A stretch of 64,000 nucleotides of DNA from JAFDVL01 sp043783625 (GTDB lineage: Bacteria; Acidobacteriota; Blastocatellia; RBC074). Both the position numbers and the translations under genes were made by a program. The notes below the pieces were generated by a model that saw nothing but the letters and a program-made list of their open reading frames with translations, did not search any database and had not been told where the DNA came from. Every line of letters starts with the position of its first letter. The first letter of the stretch is position 1. Positions 48,187 to 57,455 of the stretch are shown here, in pieces. The stretch is from contig JAYVZE010000151.1 of assembly GCA_043783625.1 (NCBI GenBank), positions 15,206 to 79,205 of the forward strand. The letters are read 5' to 3'.

Positions 48187-48948
48187 ATGATTCTGCTCCA
48201 TCCGCCATTTACCATTCATCATCATGCCTCCATCGGCTCTACCAACGATCAATTAAAAGCAATGCCGGATGCGCCGGAATTCACCTGTGTAACTGCCGAT
48301 GAACAAACCGCCGGACGCGGGCGGCGTGATCGTTCGTGGCATTCGGTTCCGGGTGAAGGTTTGTATCTTTCAGTTTTATTGCGACCCGAAATCGAGGCGA
48401 ATGAAATTCCTTTGCTCAGTTTTATTGCTGCGATTGCTGTTGCTGAAACGATTCAGCCGCTGCTTGAAAAAACAATCATAGATATTAAATGGCCAAATGA
48501 TGTCCTCGTGAATGAGCGAAAAATTAGTGGCGTGCTAATCGAAAGTGCGAGTGTGAATAATACGGCTCCACGCGTGATTGTTGGCATCGGAGTCAATGTC
48601 AATCATCAAACTTTTCCGCCGGATTTAGTGCAAACCGCGACTTCGTTGTGGATTGAAAGTGGTACATCTTTTAGCGTAGAAACGTTCAGAAATTCATTGC
48701 TTGATCGCATTGCATATTGGTACGAAACCCTGCGCACGCAAGGTGGCACGAAAATCCTGACGCGCTGGCAACAGCTTTCCAGTTATACCAAAGGGAAGCA
48801 CATCACCGCCTATTTAGATCAGGAAATTTTGCACGGAGTGACGGACGGACTCAGCACCATTGGAGCGTTAAAAATTATCACCAGCACAGGAGACAAGCGC
48901 GAAATTGTAGCCGGGGAAATAACTCATTTGCGAACTGCTGAACTGTGA
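48187..48948 (+). CDS. birA: biotin-[acetyl-CoA-carboxylase] ligase, without HTH domain
   Basis: A 253-residue biotin protein ligase. Catalytic blocks are QTAGRGRRDRSWHSVPGEGL, IKWPNDVLVNERKISGVLIE and GIGVNVN. The N-terminal DNA-binding domain of repressor-type BirA is absent, so it only ligates biotin. The C-terminal domain is short. It lies in a cofactor run with nadC and coaX. Confidence 0.93.
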   Translation: MILLHPPFTIHHHASIGSTNDQLKAMPDAPEFTCVTADEQTAGRGRRDRSWHSVPGEGLYLSVLLRPEIEANEIPLLSFIAAIAVAETIQPLLEKTIIDIKWPNDVLVNERKISGVLIESASVNNTAPRVIVGIGVNVNHQTFPPDLVQTATSLWIESGTSFSVETFRNSLLDRIAYWYETLRTQGGTKILTRWQQLSSYTKGKHITAYLDQEILHGVTDGLSTIGALKIITSTGDKREIVAGEITHLRTAEL

Positions 48949-49026
48949 ATTTTCACGTCTGCATTTGCTACAAATCTCTGGTAGCATAAGATAAAGAATT
49001 AATTTTTAACGACCGTACAAATCTTT

Positions 49027-49794
49027 ATGCTTTTAGTCATAGATGTCGGCAACACGAATACAGTCGTAGGCGTTTACCAGGCGGAAAGCCTCATCACGAA
49101 TTGGCGGCTTTCCACTGACCGTAACCGCACGATTGATGAATACGGAATTCTCTTTCGCAACCTTTTTACATTGGCGAAAATGGATTCCGAAAAAATCGCC
49201 GGCATCGCCATTTCTTCGGTCGTTCCGCCGCTGAATTTTACGTTGACGAAAATGTCGGAATTGTATTTCGGCATCACACCCTATTACGTGGATCATTTGT
49301 CTGACACCGGAATGCCGATTCTCTACCAACCTGAAACCGATGTCGGCGCGGATCGAATTGTGAACAGCGTCGCGGCGATTCATCATTATGGTGCGCCGTG
49401 CATTATCGTAGATTTCGGGACGGCGACAACCTTTGATGCCGTCAGCAAAGATCGTGAATATCTGGGCGGTGTCATTACTCCGGGACTCAGTATTTCTGCG
49501 GAAGCCTTATTTCAAAGGGCGGCGCGATTGTCGCGGGTAGAAATTAAACGACCGGATGAAGTCATCGGGCAGACGACAATCAGCAGTGTGCAATCCGGTT
49601 TATATTACGGCTACATCGGATTAGTGGATGGGATTTTGCATCGCATGATTGCCGAACTTGGCGCCGATACAAAAATCGTAGCGACAGGCGGATTAGCCAA
49701 ATTGATCGGGCGCGGCAGTGAATTAATTAAAGAAATTGACGACGATTTGACGCTTGAAGGTTTGCGGATTATTTACGAAAAGAACAACAAATAG
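49027..49794 (+). CDS. coaX: type III pantothenate kinase
   Basis: The first enzyme of coenzyme A synthesis, 255 residues. The ATP motif is MLLVIDVGNTNTVVGVY. GADRIVNSVAAIHHY and DFGTATTFDAVSKDREYLGG follow, as in other CoaX proteins. The length is normal. Cofactor genes nadC, birA and coaX are in one direction, probably co-transcribed. Confidence 0.95.
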   Translation: MLLVIDVGNTNTVVGVYQAESLITNWRLSTDRNRTIDEYGILFRNLFTLAKMDSEKIAGIAISSVVPPLNFTLTKMSELYFGITPYYVDHLSDTGMPILYQPETDVGADRIVNSVAAIHHYGAPCIIVDFGTATTFDAVSKDREYLGGVITPGLSISAEALFQRAARLSRVEIKRPDEVIGQTTISSVQSGLYYGYIGLVDGILHRMIAELGADTKIVATGGLAKLIGRGSELIKEIDDDLTLEGLRIIYEKNNK

Positions 49795-49798
49795 GCGA

Positions 49799-50521
49799 AT
49801 GAATTATTTCAACTACTTCACCGAAATCGAAGATACGTTTGTCAGCCGACGCGGAAAACATCTGTTAGTTTCACCTCTGGACTGGTCGTTGATGGAATCG
49901 TGGCAGCAGCGCGGAATCCCTTTGCGGATTGTGCTGCGCGGCATTACGAAATCTTTTGATACCTACGATCAGCAACCCCGTAAAGCAGGTCGCCTCGTTA
50001 ATAATTTGCTGTATTGTCAGCAAGCTGTAGAGGAAGCCTATCATCAATATCTTGATTCGCAGGTTGGCGGGCGGGAAGAAGGCGATGAGATAAAAGCGGA
50101 TGAAGTTGTGAAAGAAGCTCCGTTTTCATTGACCAGCATCAAGTTGGCGTTGGATGAATGGTTGGAATCCATGGTCGCGTTGCGGATGCGGTTTTCCGAT
50201 GATGCGATGTTGGCGGAAGCCTTTGATCGCGCCGCCAATCGCTTGCAGGAAATCTCCGAAGACCTCAATCAGCTCAACGATGATTTTCTTGGCGCACTTG
50301 ATGCAGACTTAAATTTGATCGAAGCATTTTTATTAGAAGCTATCAAAAATCATACCAGCGAAGAACGAATCGCAGAGTTGCGCAAGGAAGGCGAAAAAGA
50401 CCTGAAAAGTTATCGCAAAGGAATGGAGCGGGAGGTCTACGAACAGACACTGAATAATTGGGTTGCACGGAAGTTACGGGATGAGTATCACTTGCCGCGC
50501 TTGAGTTTGTTTTATTTGTGA
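49799..50521 (+). CDS. conserved helical protein of unknown function
   Basis: A protein of 240 residues starting four bases after coaX. The ATG at 49799 is used; a longer frame from 49754 would lie in coaX. It begins MNYFNYFTEIEDTFVSRRGK and has a LVSPLDWSLMESWQQRGIPL segment. The rest is helical and charged with a likely coiled coil. I do not recognise a family. The tight spacing suggests a role linked to coaX or simply shared transcription. Confidence 0.7.
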   Translation: MNYFNYFTEIEDTFVSRRGKHLLVSPLDWSLMESWQQRGIPLRIVLRGITKSFDTYDQQPRKAGRLVNNLLYCQQAVEEAYHQYLDSQVGGREEGDEIKADEVVKEAPFSLTSIKLALDEWLESMVALRMRFSDDAMLAEAFDRAANRLQEISEDLNQLNDDFLGALDADLNLIEAFLLEAIKNHTSEERIAELRKEGEKDLKSYRKGMEREVYEQTLNNWVARKLRDEYHLPRLSLFYL

Positions 50522-50577
50522 AGATGTTCGACTAACCTAAGTTTAGCGGCAAAATGGTTCGTGATCTTAAGCAAACA

Positions 50578-51081
50578 ATGAAACGAAGAACAATCACTAT
50601 TCTATTTTTACTATTTCTGATTCCAGGAGTGTCATGTCGTAAGCAAACTACAGACTTCGGTAATCGAGAAATTGATGGTGAACTTTCGGCGGCGGTTTGG
50701 GAAGGAAACATTTCTCAAATGAAAATACTCATTGCACGTGGAGCTGATGTCAACAAAACTTGTTGTGGTCGTGTCCCCTCACTTCACGCTGCTGCTTATG
50801 GGGCACACAATGAGGTAATCAAATATTTACTAACGCAAGGTGCTAAGGTTGACGTTGGAGGTAAGTTTAATGAAACGGCACTTATGATTGCTGCGAGTAA
50901 AGGACATCTTGAAACGGTCAAGTTACTTGTTGCTAATGGTGCTGATGTAAGTGCCTATGACGAGATGGTATTCGAGACACCGCTAAAATGTGCCATGAAA
51001 AATGGGCATCAAGAAATCGTCAAATATTTAATATCCCAAGGTGCAAAAGAAAATATCTGGTGGCATAAATTCTTAAAATAA
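50578..51081 (+). CDS. ankyrin-repeat lipoprotein
   Basis: A protein of 167 residues with a lipoprotein signal (ITILFLLFLIPGVSC; lipobox GVSC). It has about four ankyrin repeats (AAVWEGNISQMKILIARGAD, then SLHAAAYGAHNEVIKYLL, ALMIAASKGHLETVKLLVAN, PLKCAMKNGHQEIVKYLIS). It likely binds a protein at the membrane surface. The ATG at 50578 is preferred to that at 50554 because the signal peptide is then normal. Confidence 0.85.
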   Translation: MKRRTITILFLLFLIPGVSCRKQTTDFGNREIDGELSAAVWEGNISQMKILIARGADVNKTCCGRVPSLHAAAYGAHNEVIKYLLTQGAKVDVGGKFNETALMIAASKGHLETVKLLVANGADVSAYDEMVFETPLKCAMKNGHQEIVKYLISQGAKENIWWHKFLK

Positions 51082-51139
51082 CATCCGCTGAACATTTACC
51101 GATTGCACCAAATTGGTAAAACATTTGTGACTAAAAGCT

Positions 51140-51156
51140 GCCAGCAGGATGCTGGC
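51140..51156. repeat. short hairpin before the TRAM methyltransferase
   Basis: GCCAGCA GGA TGCTGGC, a perfect 7-bp stem with a 3-base loop. It ends ten bases before the ATG at 51166, in the place where a ribosome binding site would be expected. Confidence 0.5.
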
Positions 51157-51165
51157 ACACCGATT

Positions 51166-52377
51166 ATGGAAATTGGCGAAACTTATGAACTCGAAATTGA
51201 GAAGCTGATTTATGGCGGCGAAGGAATCGGTCGTGTCAATCAACAAGCCGTCTTTGTGGCGTATGCTGCGCCGGGGGATCGTGTTCGCGTGAAGATTACA
51301 ACTCTGGAACGCAACTTTGCGCGTGGCGTGATTGAAGAAATTCTTGAACCTTCCACTGCCAGACGCGAAGCTCCGTGTCAGCATTTTGGAGTTTGCGGCG
51401 GTTGCCAATTGCAGCATTTGAATTACGCCGCACAGCTTGAAGCTAAAGCTGAATTTATCCGCTCTTCTTTGCAACGCATCGGAGGAATTCAGTGGGAACA
51501 GGACATCGAAGTTTTAGCCGCAGATGAATTTGGCTATCGCTCCAGGGCGGAAATAAAAATCCAACGAAAAGAAGATGAAATTCCCCGGCTAGGTTTCTTT
51601 CAAGCGAATTCACATGAAGTCTGCAACGTCACGGAATGTCTAGTTTTATTGCCTGAAGCGAATCGTGCGCTGCAACGTTTACACGCCAAACCAAAATTAG
51701 TTCCAAAGCGAGCAACGAGAATTTTTCTGGCGGTGAGTGACGATGAAACGGTCATGGTTCCAGCGACTGGAGAAAATTCCAAAGCCGCAGAAATTGATGC
51801 ACAGGGAACGATTCATCAGAACGTGGCAGGGTTTGAGTATAAGTTTGGTGTGCGCTCATTTTTTCAGGGAAACAGATTGTTAATTGAGCAATTAGTTTCA
51901 GTGGCAACGGCTGATGCCAGCGGCGCAATCGCGTTTGATTTATATGCCGGAGCCGGATTATTTTCATTGCCCATCGCCAAACATTTTGAGCAGGTCTGTG
52001 CCGTTGAAGGCAGCAAATTATCTGGTCAGCACGGCGTCAATAACGCGAAGGCGAACCGCATTAATAATGTTCAGTATGAAATTAAATCTGTCGAAGCATG
52101 GTTGAAATATGATGCTCCAAAATTGCCGCGCCCGGATTGGGTGATCCTTGATCCACCCCGCGCCGGAGCCGGGGAAATTGTCGTGAATCGTTTGATGGAA
52201 CTGAAACCCTTGGCGATCACTTATGTCTCGTGCGATCCGGCGACGCTGGGGCGCGATCTGAAAATTTTCACAAAAACGAATTACAAAATAGATTCGATAG
52301 TTGGTCTGGATATGTTTCCACAGACATACCATGTTGAGACCATAGTTAAGTTATCATTGCTTGAAAAAGAAGCTTGA
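51166..52377 (+). CDS. 23S rRNA (uracil-C5)-methyltransferase, TRAM/RumA family
   Basis: A protein of 403 residues. It has an N-terminal TRAM domain (YELEIEKLIYGGEGIGRV), an iron-sulfur cysteine cluster (CQHFGVCGGCQLQH, about residues 72-85), a FFQGN motif, the SAM loop DLYAGAGLFSLPIA, ILDPPRAGAG, and the catalytic VSCDPATLGRDL. It modifies a uridine in 23S rRNA (RlmD/RlmCD type) or tRNA; the position cannot be told. No ribosome binding site but a hairpin precedes the ATG. Confidence 0.9.
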   Translation: MEIGETYELEIEKLIYGGEGIGRVNQQAVFVAYAAPGDRVRVKITTLERNFARGVIEEILEPSTARREAPCQHFGVCGGCQLQHLNYAAQLEAKAEFIRSSLQRIGGIQWEQDIEVLAADEFGYRSRAEIKIQRKEDEIPRLGFFQANSHEVCNVTECLVLLPEANRALQRLHAKPKLVPKRATRIFLAVSDDETVMVPATGENSKAAEIDAQGTIHQNVAGFEYKFGVRSFFQGNRLLIEQLVSVATADASGAIAFDLYAGAGLFSLPIAKHFEQVCAVEGSKLSGQHGVNNAKANRINNVQYEIKSVEAWLKYDAPKLPRPDWVILDPPRAGAGEIVVNRLMELKPLAITYVSCDPATLGRDLKIFTKTNYKIDSIVGLDMFPQTYHVETIVKLSLLEKEA

Positions 52378-52459
52378 AAACTAGGATTGGTGAACGGGTT
52401 GGTGAATAGAGTTTTTCAGAGCTACTCATCCTGCCTCAATTAAAATTCAGAAATTATTT

Positions 52460-55225
52460 ATGCCTCGACGCATTGCTTTCCCCCAGCTTAGCGTACGCGA
52501 ACAACCGCTTGTTTATTTGGCGGTAACGTATATCTTCGGCGAAATCGCGGCTGTCTGGCTGACTGATATTTCGGCGAAAACCTGGCTAATGTTATCGCTT
52601 GGAATATTTGGAACAGCTTGTATTTTTTGGCTTTTTAAGCAACTCGAATTTTACCGCGACTTCATCATCACTTTGATTTTATTAATGAATTCGTTCAGTT
52701 GCGGAGCGTTGATGTGGTCGCTCAATGAAGCCGGCGTCAAGCCGCATCGAATCCAAAAACTTATTGAAGCGAAAACAATTGAGACGAACGAACCCGTGCG
52801 AATTTGGGGGACAATTTCGATAGCTCCTGAGTTAGCACCGGATCGAATTTACCTTGATGTCGAAATCGAACGCCTTTCGACGCTCGGAAAAGAGCAGGCG
52901 GCTTCAGGTTTAGTTCACCTGATTGTGCCATTCAAAGATGGGGAAGACCGCGCTGATTATGACGCATTGCAATTGCATTACGGTTCACGGATTGAAGCGT
53001 TAGTTATTTTGCGAAAATCAGCCGGCTATCAAAACCCGGGTGCGCCGAAATTCGATGAGCTGTTGGAATATCGCGGCTACGATGCGAATGGCTTAATCAA
53101 AAGCGCATTGTTAATTGAAAAAAATGGGGAAGGAAAGCAGTCACGAATTTTAAGTTTTTTGTATGCCATCAGAGCGAATGCAATCGCCAGAATTTTGCGT
53201 AGTTTTACGCAACCTACTGCTGGAGTTCTAGCTGCGTCATTATTCGGCAATCAACATTTTCTAGACAAAGACACGGCAGAATCTTTTCGCATTGGCGGGA
53301 CGTTTCACATGCTGGTGATTTCAGGATTGCATGTGGCAATGCTGGCGTTGCTTGTGACGTGGTTGATTTCGCGCCTGACGAAATCGCCAGTTTTGCGATT
53401 CGTTTTAATTTTTATTTTGATGTGGGCATACGCCTTGATGATCGGCGCACAGCCATCAATTACCCGTGCGACTGTGATGCTGACGTTTGTGTTACTCGGA
53501 CAGTTAATTTTTCGTAGCTCACTGGGAGCGAATACGTTAGCGGCTTCAGCACTGGTGTTATTGCTCTGGCAACCACGCGACATTTTCAATCCGGCTTTTC
53601 AATTATCATTTTTGACAGTGCTGATAATCGTGACAGTGACTGTTCCACTGCTGGATCGCCTCAAGCGTTTAGGTGAATGGCAACCGACGGCATTGACGCC
53701 GTATCCTCCGCGAGCGCCGCGCTGGTTGAAATGGTGTGCTGAAGTTTTGCATTGGAATGAAGCCGAATTTCATGAAGAAATGAAACAGGCTGCGATCAAA
53801 TTCAAGCTGAAGAAATCAGGTGTAGCAAGGTGGGTAAGCAGAAATAAATACCTTAGGTTTTTACAACAAGGCGTGACATGGATTGTGACGACGTTTGTTG
53901 CGACCACTTCGGTTCAGCTTGGAATGTTGCCGATCATGATTGCATATTTTCATCGGGTATCGTTTGTTTCTCCAATTACAAATGCAATTCAAAGCGTGCT
54001 GATGTTTGTCTTAATGATCGCCGGAGCTGCATATTTATTGCTCGCTGCGATGATTGGTGACTTGATGACGAAGCTTGCATTTGTCGTCAATGCAGTTGGG
54101 CGGGTTACGGTTCATTCGGTGGATTGGTTATTGCTTTGGCGCAAGTTGAACTTTCGAGTGCCTGATTATGGGGCGGATTCAGGGAAAATTTATACGCTGT
54201 ATTTTTTGCTGGTGTTGATTTTACTGCTTACCCTTAATGCGTGGAATCCGTTCACGCTCCAATCAAAATTTGAAGATCGCTGGTTACTTCAGCGAATCAG
54301 CCGGGTTTCTTTATTGTTTTGTGGAGCAGGGTTGATATTGCTTTTTTGCCTGATGGTTTTTCATCCGCATCCTCACCAATTTCAACAAGGTCGCCTGAGC
54401 GTGACTTTTCTGGATGTCGGGCAGGGCGATAGTGCGCTGATAAGTTTCCCGAATGGCAGGTTGATGTTGCTTGATAGTGGAGGCGAGATTCCGCGTGAGC
54501 TGCGGTTTCACGAAGGGGAAGAAATCTTTATCGAAGACCGCATCAGCATTGGCGAAGCTGCCGTGTCGCCGTATTTGTGGCAGCTCGGGATTAAGAAATT
54601 AGATTATATCGCCGCTAGTCACGGGCATTCAGATCATACGCAGGGCTTTGAAGACATTGGAAAATCTTTTGAAATTAGTGAAGCCGTGACAGGTGTGATT
54701 CCTACGAACGATCCGCAGTTTGATGCGTTTAGAAAAGCCGCAAACTTGAATAATGCTCCGATAAAATCCTGGAAGCGTGGCGATACATTTGAAATTGATG
54801 GCGTCAAAATCAAAGTGCTGGCTCCGTTTGAAGATGTGCTGAAAGCGGAAGTCTCAGCGAATAATCAATCGTTGGTGATAAGAATTCAATTCGGCGCACG
54901 GAGTTTTTTATTAACAGGGGATGCTGAAAAAGAAGCGGAAAAGCGTTTGAGTTTGGAGCCTGAAAATTTGCAATCAGATGTTTTGAAAGTCGGACATCAC
55001 GGTTCGCGGACTTCTTCGACAACGGATTTTTTGACGAGAGTTCAGCCGAAATACGCAGTAATTTCTGTCGCTGACCCAAGTCCGTTCGATCATCCACATC
55101 CTGAAACGCTGGAAGGTTTGGGGGAAGTTGGCGCGAAGATTTTGCAGACCAGCAAGTGCGGCGCGATTACGATTTCAACGGATGGGAAAGATTTGCAGGT
55201 GAAAACGTTTGTGAATTGTGAATAG
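52460..55225 (+). CDS. comEC: ComEC/Rec2 DNA-uptake channel
   Basis: An inner-membrane protein of 921 residues that carries single-stranded DNA inward during transformation. It has two N-terminal helices, an OB-like DUF4131 domain (about 80-215), the competence domain with many helices (HMLVISGLHVAMLALL near residue 280, then GAQPSITRATVML), and a C-terminal metallo-beta-lactamase domain from about 645 (FLDVGQGDSALISFPNG, ASHGHSDHTQGF). All three domains are intact. Convergent with a ComEA-like gene, 14 bases apart. Confidence 0.95.
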   Translation: MPRRIAFPQLSVREQPLVYLAVTYIFGEIAAVWLTDISAKTWLMLSLGIFGTACIFWLFKQLEFYRDFIITLILLMNSFSCGALMWSLNEAGVKPHRIQKLIEAKTIETNEPVRIWGTISIAPELAPDRIYLDVEIERLSTLGKEQAASGLVHLIVPFKDGEDRADYDALQLHYGSRIEALVILRKSAGYQNPGAPKFDELLEYRGYDANGLIKSALLIEKNGEGKQSRILSFLYAIRANAIARILRSFTQPTAGVLAASLFGNQHFLDKDTAESFRIGGTFHMLVISGLHVAMLALLVTWLISRLTKSPVLRFVLIFILMWAYALMIGAQPSITRATVMLTFVLLGQLIFRSSLGANTLAASALVLLLWQPRDIFNPAFQLSFLTVLIIVTVTVPLLDRLKRLGEWQPTALTPYPPRAPRWLKWCAEVLHWNEAEFHEEMKQAAIKFKLKKSGVARWVSRNKYLRFLQQGVTWIVTTFVATTSVQLGMLPIMIAYFHRVSFVSPITNAIQSVLMFVLMIAGAAYLLLAAMIGDLMTKLAFVVNAVGRVTVHSVDWLLLWRKLNFRVPDYGADSGKIYTLYFLLVLILLLTLNAWNPFTLQSKFEDRWLLQRISRVSLLFCGAGLILLFCLMVFHPHPHQFQQGRLSVTFLDVGQGDSALISFPNGRLMLLDSGGEIPRELRFHEGEEIFIEDRISIGEAAVSPYLWQLGIKKLDYIAASHGHSDHTQGFEDIGKSFEISEAVTGVIPTNDPQFDAFRKAANLNNAPIKSWKRGDTFEIDGVKIKVLAPFEDVLKAEVSANNQSLVIRIQFGARSFLLTGDAEKEAEKRLSLEPENLQSDVLKVGHHGSRTSSTTDFLTRVQPKYAVISVADPSPFDHPHPETLEGLGEVGAKILQTSKCGAITISTDGKDLQVKTFVNCE

Positions 55226-55239
55226 CACAGAAGCCTGCC

Positions 55240-55524
55240 TTACTGAATACGAATCAAGTGCGCAATATTTTTGTATCGTTTGGCACTCAAACCTTTGATG
55301 ACAATTAAATCCTGTGGATGAAGAAAGGCTCCGTGTTTACGCCGATAATCAAGAATTTTGTCGGCAACTTTGGGGCCGACAAAAGGGATTCGCATGAGTT
55401 GTTCGCGTGAGGCGGAATTAATGTTGATCCGATCCTGCGCAGCGGCGGGGAAAATCAAAAAGTAAAAGGCAAAAATCAAAAAGCAGAAATAGAAGAGGCA
55501 AAACTTTGATGACGGTCGGTTCAT
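55240..55524 (-). CDS. ComEA-like helix-hairpin-helix protein
   Basis: A protein of 94 residues. The signal segment is FYFCFLIFAFYFLIFPAAAQ, then a ComEA-type HhH pair: INSASREQLMRIPFVGPKVA and a second hairpin IVIKGLSAKRYKNIA. In competence this domain binds double-stranded DNA outside the inner membrane. The hydrophobic core is encoded by a 7-base repeat array (55451-55506). Its end is 14 bases from comEC. Confidence 0.85.
   Translation of the reverse strand: MNRPSSKFCLFYFCFLIFAFYFLIFPAAAQDRININSASREQLMRIPFVGPKVADKILDYRRKHGAFLHPQDLIVIKGLSAKRYKNIAHLIRIQ
55451..55506. repeat. heptad array coding for a signal peptide
   Basis: Plus-strand units: AAAATCA, AAAAGTA, AAAGGCA, AAAATCA, AAAAGCA, GAAATAG, AAGAGGC and AAAACTT (55451-55506), each 7 bases long. 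The complement gives TTTTGAT-type units encoding Phe, Leu, Ile and Tyr. Confidence 0.75.
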
Positions 55525-56333
55525 TTTTTCTTCAGTTTGATCTCATACAGCTTCGGCCATTTTTTTCCGGTGACAAATAAACGATCATGCTCTGCATCGT
55601 AGGCAATACCATTTAAAACATCAGTTTCTCCGTGCTTGTCTTCGGGCTTCAGCAATCCACGCATATCAATTGTTCCCTTCACTTTTCCATTGGCGGGATC
55701 AATTCTCAAAATAACATTTTGCTGCCAGACATTCGCAAAAATTTCACCTTTCACGTATTCCAATTCATTGATTTCTTTAATCGTTTCTGTCTGTGCCTGA
55801 ATAGTAATCCGCCGTTGTTCTTTGAAGTTAGCAGGGTCAAGAAATCTGATTTGATCGGTTCCATCACTCAAAATTAATGATTTGCCGTCGTGCGTTAAGC
55901 CCCAGCCTTCGCCTGTGTATTGAAATTCTCCTTGCGGCGCGAAGGTGTTATGGTCGTAAATAAATCCTTTATGATCCTGCCACGTTAACTGAAAAAGCTG
56001 CCCTTGAAATAAGGCTAAACCTTCGGCGAAATAACGATCTGGAACGTCAATTTTCTTGATAACTTTGCCGGTTGTGACTTCGACTTTGCGTAAGCTGGAT
56101 TCTCCATTCAAACCCGTGCTTTCATAAAAAATTCCATCGGCGAAGACTAATCCTTGTGTGAAGGCTTGCGGATCGTGCGGATAAGTATTGACGATTTCGT
56201 AAGTATAAGAGGTTGGCCCGGAATTTGTCTCCACGGGCGTCGAGGCAATCGTGGCAGGCGTTTGAAGGTTCGGGCCACGACACGAGGAGGTAAAAATAAT
56301 GAGAGAAATAAGAATTGAAAAAATAGATTTCAT
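55521..56333 (-). CDS. glutaminyl-peptide cyclotransferase, plant/bacterial type
   Basis: A 270-residue beta-propeller enzyme that forms N-terminal pyroglutamate. A lipoprotein signal ends at TSSC. The family pattern is present: VNTYPHDPQAFTQGLVF, YESTGLNGESSLRKVE, LTWQDHKGFIYD and TDVLNGIAYDAEHDRLFVTG (seen in order). Its start is 13 bases after the histidine kinase stop, and its stop overlaps the start of the HhH gene by four bases, so coupling is likely. Confidence 0.9.
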   Translation of the reverse strand: MKSIFSILISLIIFTSSCRGPNLQTPATIASTPVETNSGPTSYTYEIVNTYPHDPQAFTQGLVFADGIFYESTGLNGESSLRKVEVTTGKVIKKIDVPDRYFAEGLALFQGQLFQLTWQDHKGFIYDHNTFAPQGEFQYTGEGWGLTHDGKSLILSDGTDQIRFLDPANFKEQRRITIQAQTETIKEINELEYVKGEIFANVWQQNVILRIDPANGKVKGTIDMRGLLKPEDKHGETDVLNGIAYDAEHDRLFVTGKKWPKLYEIKLKKK

Positions 56334-56345
56334 AAAGCGATCATA

Positions 56346-57455
56346 TCAATTATTAGTGATTTGCGGCAACCGAATCCAGAACCGCGAACCATGCGATGAT
56401 CCAGGCGTGTAGCCAATGCTTCCGCCCCATCGCTCAACCATGATACGACAGAAATATAATCCAAAGCCGAATTTACCTGATTTAGTTTGCGCGAATTTTT
56501 GAAAGACCGTACTGACTAATTCAGACGGAATTCCCGGCCCTTCGTCTTCGATGGAAAAGAGATAATAACTTTCCTCATTTTGTAATCTTACTTTAACAGT
56601 TGAAAAAGGAGGGCTGACACGCACTGCATTTTCCAGCAAATTTAGAATCACTTGTTGCAGCCTTTGTTTTTCTCCGACGACTTGCCAGGTTTGCGCCAGA
56701 TTTACCTCTGGCGCAAGGTCAATATTCACCTTGCTAACAGACGCTGTAAGAGCTATTTCTGCCATTCCATATTTGATACATTTCAGTAAATCAGGTGCGG
56801 TGGCGGGATCAAGTTTGAAAGCTCCCAGCGATTCCATTTCAGCGGAAAAGGCCTGCACAATGTCCGAAATTAGCCGTTCCTGCTGAACATATTGGCGTTG
56901 TCCCATCTGCAAATATTCCTGCCCGGTTTCGGTGAGAGATTCTGAATTAAGCAGCGAGAACGAAACTTTAGCCCCCATCAGCAGACCGACCAAATCGTGC
57001 GCGACACAATGAAGGAGAATTTCTTTTTTCTGAATCTCCTTGAAGAGTTGATGCTGTAACAGAGCCTTTTCACGGGCAATTTGTAAAAGCCGTCGCCGCT
57101 CTTCGTGAGCGACACCTAGTAATGTAATCAATAATATTTTCCGACCATTTAATAATAAAGCGCTGGCTTCTAAATGATCTTCTCCACCCGATGGGCCTTT
57201 CTCTTCCCACGAGCCGGAATTCAAACGACCGCGCTGCGCTTTGCTCCAAAACTGCTCGGCATCAATGAGAAAATTTTCGAGAAATGGAGAGGTCAGCTCA
57301 AAACGAATGCTGGCAGGCGGCTCCACCGCTTCTGCATAAAACCATGAGAACCACGCCGGGACTTCACCAATAACAAAGAAAGTACCATCCTCTTTCTTTT
57401 CAATAACGATCACGTCAAGCGCAGCGAGGAGTTCGGTTAAGATGGATTCACTCAT
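56346..57455 (-). CDS. sensor histidine kinase, cytosolic
   Basis: A protein of 369 residues without a transmembrane helix. A PAS-like N-terminal part (about 1-125) with AEAVEPPASIRFEL is followed by the dimerisation helix with HCVAHDLVG (His153) and an HATPase domain: NLLENAVRVS, DEGPGIP, KFGFGLYFCRIMVERWGGSI. No response regulator is adjacent. It overlaps the Ras-like GTPase stop by four bases (ATGA type), so both are made together. Confidence 0.88.
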   Translation of the reverse strand: MSESILTELLAALDVIVIEKKEDGTFFVIGEVPAWFSWFYAEAVEPPASIRFELTSPFLENFLIDAEQFWSKAQRGRLNSGSWEEKGPSGGEDHLEASALLLNGRKILLITLLGVAHEERRRLLQIAREKALLQHQLFKEIQKKEILLHCVAHDLVGLLMGAKVSFSLLNSESLTETGQEYLQMGQRQYVQQERLISDIVQAFSAEMESLGAFKLDPATAPDLLKCIKYGMAEIALTASVSKVNIDLAPEVNLAQTWQVVGEKQRLQQVILNLLENAVRVSPPFSTVKVRLQNEESYYLFSIEDEGPGIPSELVSTVFQKFAQTKSGKFGFGLYFCRIMVERWGGSIGYTPGSSHGSRFWIRLPQITNN

